Origin: Saccharothrix sp. NRRL B-16314
Lineage (GTDB): Bacteria; Actinomycetota; Actinomycetes; Mycobacteriales; Pseudonocardiaceae
Length of the DNA: 24,132 bases
NCBI RefSeq assembly: GCF_000716595.1
Contig: NZ_JNXC01000059.1
Span: 1-24,132, forward strand
Direction of reading: 5' to 3'
Shown: piece after piece, positions 8,601 to 16,100 of the stretch
How the letters are laid out: every line of letters starts with the position of its first letter
How positions within the stretch are numbered: position 1 is the stretch's first letter
Position numbers and translations under genes: made by a program
Notes under the pieces: model-generated
What the model was told of the DNA's origin: nothing
Database searches by the model: none
The model's input: the letters and a program-made list of their open reading frames with translations, nothing else

Positions 8601-10031
8601 CTTGGCGTGCCTCCGGACGGCCTCGGGCAACGACGGCGCGTCCGGTTCCACCTCGCCGCGCGGGCCGGCCAGGTCGAGGACGCGGCGCCGCTCCTCCGGT
8701 CCGACCACGTCGAGGTGTCCCAGCAGGACGTCGGGGTCGTCGGCGAAGGCCTCCAGGGTGGTGACGAGCCGGTCGAGCATGCGCCGGGCGCCCGCCTCGC
8801 CGAACCGGGTCCGGTCGTAGATCACCCGCAGCGGCAGGTCGTCGCCGGGCAGGGCGATCAGGCTCATCGGGTACTGCGGCCGGCCGTCGACCCGGTAGCC
8901 CAGCAGCTCCAAGCCCTCGTCGGCGAAGGAGATCTCCGGGATGGGCACGTTCTCGTACGAGACGATGGTCTCGAAGAGCGCGGCGGGCGCGCGGACGGGG
9001 CTCCACCGGCGGATGTCGGGCAGCGTCGCCCCGGCGTGCTCGCGCGCGGCGAGGATGCGGGACTGGAGCTCGGTCAGCCACGTCGCCGCGGACGCGTCCG
9101 GGTCGACCTGGACGCGCACCGGCAGGGTCACGATCAGCGGCCCCACCACCGCCTCGCAGCCCGCGATCTCGGCGGGCCGGTGCGACATCGTCGCGCCCAC
9201 GACCACGTCACGCCTGCCGTAGGAACGGGAGAGGACGAGCGTCCACGCGCCCTGCACGAGGGTGTTCAGCGTCAACCGGCGTTCGCGGGCCAGCGTCGCC
9301 AGGCGGGCCGCCAGCGGGCCGGACTCGCGCTCGACGTAGCCGTGGCGGACGGAGTCGTCGGCGGGTCCGGGGTCCTCACCGGTGTCCAGGGGTGGCGGTG
9401 GGACGTAGCCCGCCAGGTGGTCGGTCCAGAAGTCGCGCAGCCGCTCGGTGTCCTGGTCGCGCCACCAGCGCACGTACCCGCGGGCGGACGGCGCGGGGTC
9501 GAGCACGAGGTCTTGGCCGTGGTGCAGTGCCTTGTAGAGCCGGATGAAGTCGCCCATGATCAGGCCGAAGGACCAGCCGTCCATCACCAGGTGGGAGAAC
9601 CGCCAGGCCATGCGGTACTCCTCGTCCCCGGTGCGGAAGACGGTCAGCCGCAGCAGCGGAGCGGACTCCAGGTCGAAGCCGCGCCGGCGCTCGTCGAGCA
9701 GGTGGTCGGCCAGCCCGCGTTCCCGCTCCTCGGCGTCGAGGCCCCGCAGGTCGACCTCGTCCAGCGGCAGCACCGCCCGCCGGTGCACGATCTGCACCGG
9801 CCGGCTGATGTCCTCCCAGGAGAACGACGTGCGCAGGCCGGGGTGGCGGGCCACGATCGCCTCCCACGCCCGCCGCACCAGCCCGGTGTCGAGCGGCCCG
9901 CGCAGGGCGAAGGTCATCTGCTCCAGGTAGTAGCCCGCGTTCGGCGCTCGCAGGCAGTGCACCAGCAGGCCGTGCTGGACCGGGGTCAGTTCCAGGACGT
10001 CCTCGACGTCCGGAGCGCGCAGTGTGGTCAT
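5640..10031 (-). CDS. NRPS C: condensation, adenylation, PCP, terminal reductase (C-A-PCP-R)
   Basis: 1463 residues, intact. The C domain (about 10-450) has SHLVMDG at 146-152: the first His of HHxxxDG is Ser, but catalytic His147 and Asp151 remain. The A domain (about 465-955) has an intact A3 (TSGSTGVPKG near 608-617), A5 NAYGPTE and A10 NGKVDR with Lys947. Aligning by eye to the GrsA pocket gives D-G-W-T-V-L-A-V-W-K, for which I have no confident amino acid. PCP Ser1000 lies in LGLHSL. The reductase domain (about 1078-1460) has TGATGFPG (1082-1089) and the YxxxK pair Tyr1242/Lys1246, like thioester-reductase (TD/NAD_binding_4) domains that release chains as aldehydes or alcohols. There is no TE domain. 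The ATG at 10031 forms ATGA with the thioesterase stop. Its N-terminus, EDVLELTPVQ, resembles a docking (COM acceptor-like) start ahead of a C domain. This is the last module of the line. Confidence 0.93.
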   Translation of the reverse strand: MTTLRAPDVEDVLELTPVQHGLLVHCLRAPNAGYYLEQMTFALRGPLDTGLVRRAWEAIVARHPGLRTSFSWEDISRPVQIVHRRAVLPLDEVDLRGLDAEERERGLADHLLDERRRGFDLESAPLLRLTVFRTGDEEYRMAWRFSHLVMDGWSFGLIMGDFIRLYKALHHGQDLVLDPAPSARGYVRWWRDQDTERLRDFWTDHLAGYVPPPPLDTGEDPGPADDSVRHGYVERESGPLAARLATLARERRLTLNTLVQGAWTLVLSRSYGRRDVVVGATMSHRPAEIAGCEAVVGPLIVTLPVRVQVDPDASAATWLTELQSRILAAREHAGATLPDIRRWSPVRAPAALFETIVSYENVPIPEISFADEGLELLGYRVDGRPQYPMSLIALPGDDLPLRVIYDRTRFGEAGARRMLDRLVTTLEAFADDPDVLLGHLDVVGPEERRRVLDLAGPRGEVEPDAPSLPEAVRRHAKSSPDRVAVTGPDGSLTYADLVALADRVCAALRAKGIGSGDRVLVRTRRGVRHVAAVLGVLGAGAAYVPLDPDHPATRHRAVAVACEARAVVAEQGTGEDLDLPVVDLDGDLPDRAVPVQVAPDAPAYVLHTSGSTGVPKGVVVTHHNVLRLVAGARQRLGLRDDDVWSQFFSPAFDGAAWETWGALVTGGRLVVVPADTARDPDALRQLLADEQVTVCTLSPSALRQVPTDGPDLALRVVVLGGEKVEPATLVDWLASTGDVTTVNAYGPTEATVWVCGHRLTAEEAADPEARSRIGVPLPDTAIVLTDPDGLPTPLGAPGEMWLCGPGVAAGYTDGDARTADRFGRVPLPELAHLRAYRSGDLARWTEDGELEFLGRADDQVKVRGHRVELGEVEHHLHAVPGVRAAVATVRNPSTGGTLAAYVVPDAGADAEQLPAAVRARCAAVLPDYLVPDTVTVLERIPLRDNGKVDRAALPAPGGTADGRTAPRSATEAHLVELFTELLKVTAVGVEDNLHDLGLHSLIATRVVSRIRSRWRVSIPLSTLFESPTVAALAALVDGGGVPAAGPDRPGAADLAGEAVLAPELTCAGGHAWPHDPRTVLVTGATGFPGARLVVEVLRTTSADVHCLVRATDDVAARARVEEHLRELGWWEDRFEGRLHGVAGDLARPALGVGEDRFADLARADEVFHFGAHVNFLYPYRRLRASNVEGTTEIIRLAMTGTPSVLHHVSGVGVFPARPAAEGQYRGVEVDLDPVAPVLPNGYTETKWVAERLVTQARDRGLPVVVHRLGRVSGDSRTGVWRAGHDALAELLRASVALGALPAFEGVLDMVPVDHVGAAMAAIARRPDAAGRVFHLVNPRPLALDDLVAGFALAGRPTTTLPMTRWYARLLELAADEPDTDWTVATALLSEWTQHASHRMRDPRFESGRTREFLGEDVRCPLVDAEVLARYLDHLGRIGFLVEPRDTTFEEGALAWPSTPVAGS

Positions 10032-10777
10032 CGGCGCGTCCCTCCTTTCGAACGGGCCTCGTCGGGGGCAACGGTGGCGTGTGCGGAGGCCAGTGCCGCG
10101 GCGATCCGCCGCAGCAGCCCCGTGCGGTCGGTGTTCGGGAAGAAGTGCCCGCCGGGCAGCACGTGCACGGCGAAGCCCGCGGACGTGTAGCGCGCCCACG
10201 CGGCGGTGTTCTCGACCGGGGCCTCCTCGTCGTCCGCGCCCGCGAAGACGGTGATCGGGCAGTGCAGCGGCGCTCCGGTGCGTGGGCGGTAGGTCTCGGC
10301 GACGGCGAGGTCCGCGCGCAGGGTGGGCATCAGCAGCTCCATCAGCTCGTCGTTGTCGAGCACCTCGCCGGGCGTGCCGCCGAGCCAGGCGAGGTGGGCG
10401 CGCAGTTCCCCGTCGCTCATGCCGCCGGTGCGGCTGCGGGCGGGCAGGTGCGGAGCACCGGCTCCGGCGGGCATGAAGCACAGCGGCGGCAGGCCCTCGC
10501 CCTGCATGTCCAGCGACAACTCGTAGCCGACGAGGGCGCCCAGGCTGTGCCCGAACACCGCGTAGGGTCCGTACGACGCGGCCTCGCGGAACGCGGCGCG
10601 CACGGCGTCGAGCAGACCGTCGCGGTCCGACCGGGGGTGCTCGACGAACCGGCTTCCCCGGCCGGGCAGCTCGATCGGGACGACCTCGACCCAGCCGGGC
10701 ACCGGCCAGTCCAGGTAGGCGCGGGCCGTCGCGCCCGCCGGCGGCAGGCAGAGCAGGCGCGTGCGCGGCGGGGTCAC
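10028..10777 (-). CDS. Type II thioesterase (alpha/beta hydrolase) of NRPS/PKS
   Basis: This 249-residue single-domain protein has the family N-terminus LLCLPPAGATARAY, the nucleophile elbow GHSLGAL (Ser78), an Asp in FAGADDEEAP and the C-terminal His in PGGHFF, completing the catalytic triad. Stand-alone TEII enzymes hydrolyse misprimed or stalled acyl groups from carrier-protein phosphopantetheine arms. With a reductase ending the assembly line, a housekeeping role is more likely than product release. The GTG at 10777 overlaps the hybrid synthetase stop (GTGA), and its TGA overlaps the ATG of the next NRPS (ATGA). The reading frame of the following NRPS also stays open upstream across this gene, but only as a shadow. 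Confidence 0.93.
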   Translation of the reverse strand: MTPPRTRLLCLPPAGATARAYLDWPVPGWVEVVPIELPGRGSRFVEHPRSDRDGLLDAVRAAFREAASYGPYAVFGHSLGALVGYELSLDMQGEGLPPLCFMPAGAGAPHLPARSRTGGMSDGELRAHLAWLGGTPGEVLDNDELMELLMPTLRADLAVAETYRPRTGAPLHCPITVFAGADDEEAPVENTAAWARYTSAGFAVHVLPGGHFFPNTDRTGLLRRIAAALASAHATVAPDEARSKGGTRR

Positions 10778-13131
10778 CGCACACCGTCCGACAGACCCGC
10801 GAGGACGGTGGCCAGTTCGCCGTCGCTCAGACCCGCCAACGGGAAGTCGGCCGCGTCGGCCACGCCCGTGCCGTCCTCCGCGCAGTGGTCGGCGATGGCG
10901 CGCAGGGCGTGCGCGGTGGCCTCGGCGAGCGTGGTCGCGTCACGCCCGCCCAGCGGGCCGTTCCACGCCAGGGACAGCGCGCCGTCCACGACCGCGGCCG
11001 TCAGGACCGGTCCCGCGGCTTCCTCCGGCAGGGGCGCGACGCCGGCGAAGTGGAAGCCGACCGCCGCGTGGTCGGTGTCCTGGCCGAGCCCGCGCAGGGC
11101 GGACTTGGCGTGCAGGAGCAGGTCCGGCCCCGGCACGCCCCCGGCCGGTGCGACGAGCGAGCCGGTCAGCGTGAACTGTCCGACGTGGCCGGTGGCGTCG
11201 ACGTCGGGCAGGGCGCCGCGGCCGTCGACCCGCACCTGGCAGGCCGTCGGCTCGGGCAGCACGAGGACCAGGGCGGCGAAGCACGCTTCGGCGAGGGTCA
11301 TCCGGTAGGCGTCGGCGCACACCCCCGCCAGGCGCTCCGTCTCGGTCTCGTCCAGTCGCGCCGCGCCGAGCTCTCCGGGTTCGGCCGGTGGTGGCGGTGG
11401 CGCGGAGGACGGGTCGTCGACCGCGCGCAGCCACTCGACGGCGGCATCGCCGGGTGCGGGAGGTGGCCCACCGGCGAGCAACGAGGCCGTCCGCTCGGCG
11501 AGCAGCGGCAGCGAGGCCGTGTCGGCGGCGAAGTCGTGCACGAGCCAGTACACGGCCTGTTCCGCCCCGAGGTCGAAGATCGCGGCCCGGGCGACCGTGC
11601 CCGCCGGGTCCAGTTCCTCGGCCATCTCGGCGAGCATCGCGGTCAGCACCCGGTCCCGGCGGTCCTCGGGCAACGCGGACAGGTCGACCACCGGCACGTA
11701 CGCGGGCTCGGGATCGGTGACCACCTGGACGTCCTCCTCGCGCCGCAACCGCAGCGCGGGGGTGGCGGCGAGCAGGGCGGTGGCGGCGGCGGTGACCTCC
11801 TCGGCCGTCACCGACCGGTCCACGGGGACGCGCACCCGGGCCGCCCGGTCGGCGGTCCGCTGGTGCGGCGTCAGCGGGATCGGGACGCCCGTGGCGGGTC
11901 CGCCGGTGGGTCGCGGGCCCGCCAGCGCCGCCGCCGCCCGCAGCGTGGGCTGTTCGAACAGGTCCTGCAGGCCGATCGCCAGGCCCTCGGCGCGTGCCCG
12001 CGTTGCGATCTGCACGGCCCGCACGGAATCACCGCCGACCTCAAGGAAGCCGCGGCCGACGTCGACGGACTCCAGGCCCAGCGTCTCCCGCACGATCCGG
12101 CCGAGCAGGTCGGCGGCGGCGGATACGGCCTGGTCGTCCTCCTGGGCCACGCTCGTCGCCACGGCCGCCGGGTCCGGCAGGGCCGACCGGTCGACCTTGC
12201 CGTTGGCGGTCAGGGGCAGCCGGTCGAGCACGACCAGCGTCGGCGGCACCAGGTAGGCGGGCAGCTCGGCGCGCAGGTGCGCGGTCACCGCCTCGACCAG
12301 CCGGTCGCCGTCGGGTGCGTCGGCGGCCGGGACCACGTAACCGATGAGCCTGCGGTGGTGGCGATCACCGGGCGCGGCGGCCACCGCCGCGACCACGGCG
12401 GGATGGCGGACCATGGCGGCCTCGATCTCGCCCAGCTCGATCCGGTACCCGCCGACCTTGACCTGGTTGTCCTCCCGGCCCAGGAACTCGATGAAGCCCT
12501 CCGGCCGCCACCGCCCCAGATCACCGGTCCGGTACAACCGTTGTCCTGACCGGGGATGACGGACGAACCGCTCCGCCGTCTTCTCCGGGTCACCCAGATA
12601 GCCCTCGGCCAGGCCGACTCCACCGATGTACAGCTCACCCGTCACGTGCACGGCGCACTCGTCCAGCGACTCGTCCAGCACGTGGAAGGTCTGGTTGCGC
12701 ATCGGCGTCCCGTACGGGATCGAGTCCCAGCCGTCCTCGACCTCGCCGACGTCGTAGGCGATCGACCAGATCGCCGCCTCCGTCGCACCACCGAGCGACA
12801 TGACCCGCATGTCGGGGGCGATCGCGCGCAGTTTTTCGGGCAGTTCCAGGGGAATCCAGTCACCGGACAGCATCGCCAGGCGCACCGGGAGCGCAGCGGC
12901 GCCCGGCACGCCGAGCACGTGGTCGGCGAACATGGTGGCCAGCGCCGGTACCGAGTTCCAGATGGTGACCTCGTTGTCGCGCACCAGTTCCAGCCACCGG
13001 CCAGGGTCGCGCCGGTCACCGTCGCCCGGCAGCACGAGCGTCGCGCCCGCACCCAAAGCGCCGAACACGTCCCACACCGACAAGTCGAAGCTCAACGCCG
13101 ACAACCCCAACACCACATCACCCGGACCCAC
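10774..13131 (-). CDS. Hybrid B, C-terminal fragment: A(Cys) from A4 onward, PCP, degenerate epimerase-like domain
   Basis: Homologous sequence runs from codon 13146 in this frame; the GTG at 13131 is only a nominal start because the piece begins inside an A domain. Counting Cys(13146) as residue 1: A4 is SFDLSVWDVF (19-28), A5 is GGATEAAIW (119-127), A7 YRTGDLGRW, A8 around VGGYRIELGE and A10 NGKVDR (Lys317). The binding-pocket reading D-L-W-N-M-S-L-I-W-K is very close to the Cys code D-L-Y-N-L-S-L-I-W-K of Cy-linked modules. The PCP has GGDS, Ser374. Residues about 421-790 resemble an epimerization domain (VGQFT for VGWFT, a DFPLAGL tail), but HHxxxDG has become HDFAADT, so catalysis is unlikely. 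It continues the gene at 13118-17875 across a break at about 13146 where A3 is missing. It overlaps the thioesterase by 4 nt. Confidence 0.88.
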   Translation of the reverse strand: MGPGDVVLGLSALSFDLSVWDVFGALGAGATLVLPGDGDRRDPGRWLELVRDNEVTIWNSVPALATMFADHVLGVPGAAALPVRLAMLSGDWIPLELPEKLRAIAPDMRVMSLGGATEAAIWSIAYDVGEVEDGWDSIPYGTPMRNQTFHVLDESLDECAVHVTGELYIGGVGLAEGYLGDPEKTAERFVRHPRSGQRLYRTGDLGRWRPEGFIEFLGREDNQVKVGGYRIELGEIEAAMVRHPAVVAAVAAAPGDRHHRRLIGYVVPAADAPDGDRLVEAVTAHLRAELPAYLVPPTLVVLDRLPLTANGKVDRSALPDPAAVATSVAQEDDQAVSAAADLLGRIVRETLGLESVDVGRGFLEVGGDSVRAVQIATRARAEGLAIGLQDLFEQPTLRAAAALAGPRPTGGPATGVPIPLTPHQRTADRAARVRVPVDRSVTAEEVTAAATALLAATPALRLRREEDVQVVTDPEPAYVPVVDLSALPEDRRDRVLTAMLAEMAEELDPAGTVARAAIFDLGAEQAVYWLVHDFAADTASLPLLAERTASLLAGGPPPAPGDAAVEWLRAVDDPSSAPPPPPAEPGELGAARLDETETERLAGVCADAYRMTLAEACFAALVLVLPEPTACQVRVDGRGALPDVDATGHVGQFTLTGSLVAPAGGVPGPDLLLHAKSALRGLGQDTDHAAVGFHFAGVAPLPEEAAGPVLTAAVVDGALSLAWNGPLGGRDATTLAEATAHALRAIADHCAEDGTGVADAADFPLAGLSDGELATVLAGLSDGVR
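12449..12651. repeat. Near-identical A-domain tracts, copy 1 (A6-A8 region)
   Basis: Two tracts match the other Cys A domain: 12449-12513 is identical over 65 bp to 19259-19323, and 12553-12651 matches 19363-19461 with a single difference (12589 G versus 19399 A). The bases between the tracts are diverged. The matching is at DNA level including silent positions, which points to recent duplication or gene conversion between the two modules. Confidence 0.9.
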
Positions 13132-13148
13132 ACCGAACCGCTCGCACA
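13049..13148. repeat. 100-bp perfect direct repeat, copy 1 (A4 region of Cys adenylation domain)
   Basis: Identical over 100 bases to 19850-19949 by direct comparison. It encodes, on the minus strand, the A4 region CERFGVGPGDV through FGALGA. Its upstream end in the coding direction (13148) coincides with the point where the A domain loses its A3 segment and changes frame. Its codons are unlike the surroundings: TTG for Leu and GGT for Gly dominate instead of CTG/CTC and GGC. Confidence 0.95.
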
Positions 13149-16100
13149 GTCACCACGACCCGGCAGCCCGCGCGGTCGAGCAGGTGCTGCCGCCGTGACT
13201 GCGGGGCCTCGGGGTCCAGGGGCAGGTAGGGCGCTCCGGCCGCGAGCACGCCGAGCGCCGCCGCCACCTGGGCCGCGCTCTTGGGGCACGCCACCGCGAC
13301 GTACTGGCCCAGACCCGCGCCGAGCGCGCGCAACCGGTGGGCAAGGTCGGCTGCGTGCGCACCGAGGTCGCCGAAGGCCAGGCCGTGCGGTGCGTCGGCG
13401 GCCACGACCGCCCGGTCGTCCGGGTGCTCGCGGACGCGCTGCCACACCCGGTCCGCCAGCAGCCCACCGGGCACGTCGGCGGCGGTGTCGTTCGCCGCGT
13501 CGACGAGCGCGCGGTCGCGGTCCGGCAGCGGCAGGACGGGTCGCTCGTCCCAGCTCTCACCTTCCGCCAAGCGCTCCAGCAGTGCCACGAAGCCGTCCAG
13601 CATCGCGTCGAGCAGCCCGTCGGGGAACAGCGCGTCGACGCCCAACCAGCTCAGGTACACGCCGCCCGCGACCTGGATGGCCGCGCCGTCGAGCCACACC
13701 TGGGGCGTCTGGGCGGCTTCGTGGACGATCTCGCCCAGCCAGCCGAGGAGCGCCTCGCCGGGGCCTTCGGCCTGCTGCACCAGCGTGGAGGTGAACACCA
13801 CGGGCATGCCGCCCTGCACCCCCCGGCGGGCCAGTTCGCGCAGCACGTCCATGCCGTCGACGTGGCGGTGCTCCAGGTCCGTCCAGCTCTGGTCGCGCAG
13901 CGCGGTGGCCACCTCGGCGAGCGTTCCGCCCGCGAGGTCCACCGGCAGCAGGTCGAACGAGGCGAACTCGCCCACCAGGTCCTCGACGTCCGGGTGCACG
14001 GGGTGGCGGTTGGTGACGGTGACGTTGACGGTGAAGCGGCGTTCGCGGGTCCAACGCCCCAGGGCCGCGCCGTAGGCGGCGAGCAGGACCGCGGACGGCG
14101 TGAGACCGCGACGCGCGCCCTCGTCCACCAGCCGGAGCCAGGTCGCCTGCGGCAGGAGCCTGCTGTGGGTGCCGAACCGGGGCGAGGTGATGTCGGCGGG
14201 CCGCGCGGCCAACGGCAGGCCGGGAGGAGCGGGCAGTCCGCCGACCCGTTCACGCCAGTACTCCAGGGACGCGGCGTGCTCCGGTGTGTCGCGCACCCCT
14301 TCGGCCGCCAGGACGTAGTCCCGGTAGGTGATGCCCAGCGGACCGAGCACGTCGGGTCCGTTCGCGTACGCCCGGCCCCAGTCGCGCAGCAGCAGCCTGA
14401 TGGAGCCGATGTCGGCGATGAGCAGGTCGAAGGAGAGGAAGACGCGGGCTTCGCCCTCGGGCAGCAGCGCCACCACGATCTCGTAGAGCGGCCAGGTGTG
14501 GATGTCGCGCATCTCGTGGGAGAGCCGGTCACGCAGTCCGGCCAGTCCGCCGTCCCGGTCGGCGTCGTGAGCGCGCAGGTCGACGACCCGGATCTCGTAC
14601 GGGCCCGCGTCGGGGCTGATCCGCTGCATGCCGTCCGGTGTGATGACCGCGTCGAGCATGGCGTGCCTGCGCTCCACCGCACGCCACGCGGCGTGCAGGC
14701 GGGGCAGGTCGAGGTCTTGGGCGGCCACCTCGAAGTAGACGTGCGCGGCCACGTTGCCGAGCGCGAAGCTGCCCTGCCGGCCGATCCACTGCGCCTGCTG
14801 GATGCCGGTGAGGGGGAACGGTTCCGCGGCGTCCTCCGGTCGCGCCACTCCCGTGATCACGGTGTCGGGCCGCTGCTCGCGCGTGTCGGCGGCACCCGGG
14901 TCGGCGGCACCCAGGTCGGCGACGAGCACCGCCACCTCCGCGACCGTGCCCGCGTGGACGAGTTTGCGCAGCGGGATCGCCACCCCGAGGTCCGCCTGCA
15001 CCCGCTCGACCACCTTGATGGCCAGCAGGGAGTGGCCGCCCAGCTCCAGGAACGGGTCGTCGGCGCCGACCCGGCGCACGCCGAGCAGGTCCGACCAGAT
15101 CGCCGCGACAGCGCGTTCCAGCTTCCCCTCGGGCTCGCGGTAGGCCACGTCGAGCTCGGGACGGTCACCGGAAGAGTCCCCGGTCCCGGCGGCCTCGATC
15201 ACGGGCTCAGGAGCCTTCGGCACCGGTCCGCTCGCCGGGTCCGCGTCGACCCAGTGCCGGTCCCGGCGGAGCCGGTGGCCGGGCAGCGCGACCCGGCGCC
15301 GGCGCGCACCGCCGTCGACCGCCGCCCAGTCGACCTCGGCCCCGGACAGCCAGAGCCTGCCCGCCGCCGTGGCCGCCGCGTGCACGTCGTCACCGTCCTC
15401 CCCCGCCGCGGGCAGCATCGGCACCATGGCCGCGCCGCGGGTGGCCGGGTGGGTGCGCACGAGGGAGATCAGCGCGTGCCCCGGACCGACCTCGACCCAC
15501 GCGGCGCCGGCGTGGCGCTCGGCGACGGCCGCGACGCCGTCGGCGAAGCGCACCGGTTCCAGCAGTTGACGTGCCCAGTAGCCGGGGTCGGTCGCCTGCC
15601 CGCCGGTCAGCCACGTGCCGGTCGCGTTCGACAGCACCGGCACCGACGGCGGGGTGAGCGTCACGCCGTCGAACACCCGGGCCAGGCCCTCGGCGGCCTC
15701 GCGCATCAGCGGGGAGTGGAAGGCATGTGACGTGTGGAGGTCCCTTGTGGACACTCCGTCGTGTCGCAGCTCTTCGGTGAACGCGGCCACGGCGTCGGCC
15801 GGACCGGAGACCACGCTCATCTCGGGTCCGTTGGCCGCGGCGGGCACCAGGTCGTCGGGCAGCCTGTCCCGCAGGGCTTCCACGGACAGCCCGACGGCCG
15901 CCATCGCCCCGGACGGGCAGTCCTGCATGAGCCTGCCGCGCGCGGCGACCACCCGTGCGGCGTCCGGCAGCGACAGCACGCCCGCCAGGTGCGCGGCGAC
16001 GAGTTCGCCCACGCTGTGGCCCAGCAGGGCGGACGGCTCCAGGCCCCACGACCGCAGCAACGCGGCCACGGCGACCTCGACGGCGAACAGGGCCGGCTGG

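Noticed and set aside
10032..10784. Reading NRPS C as a 1714-residue protein starting near 10784
   Set aside because: The extra 251 residues are an out-of-frame reading of the thioesterase gene. The ATG at 10031 with its ATGA overlap and the start of C-domain homology fix the real start.
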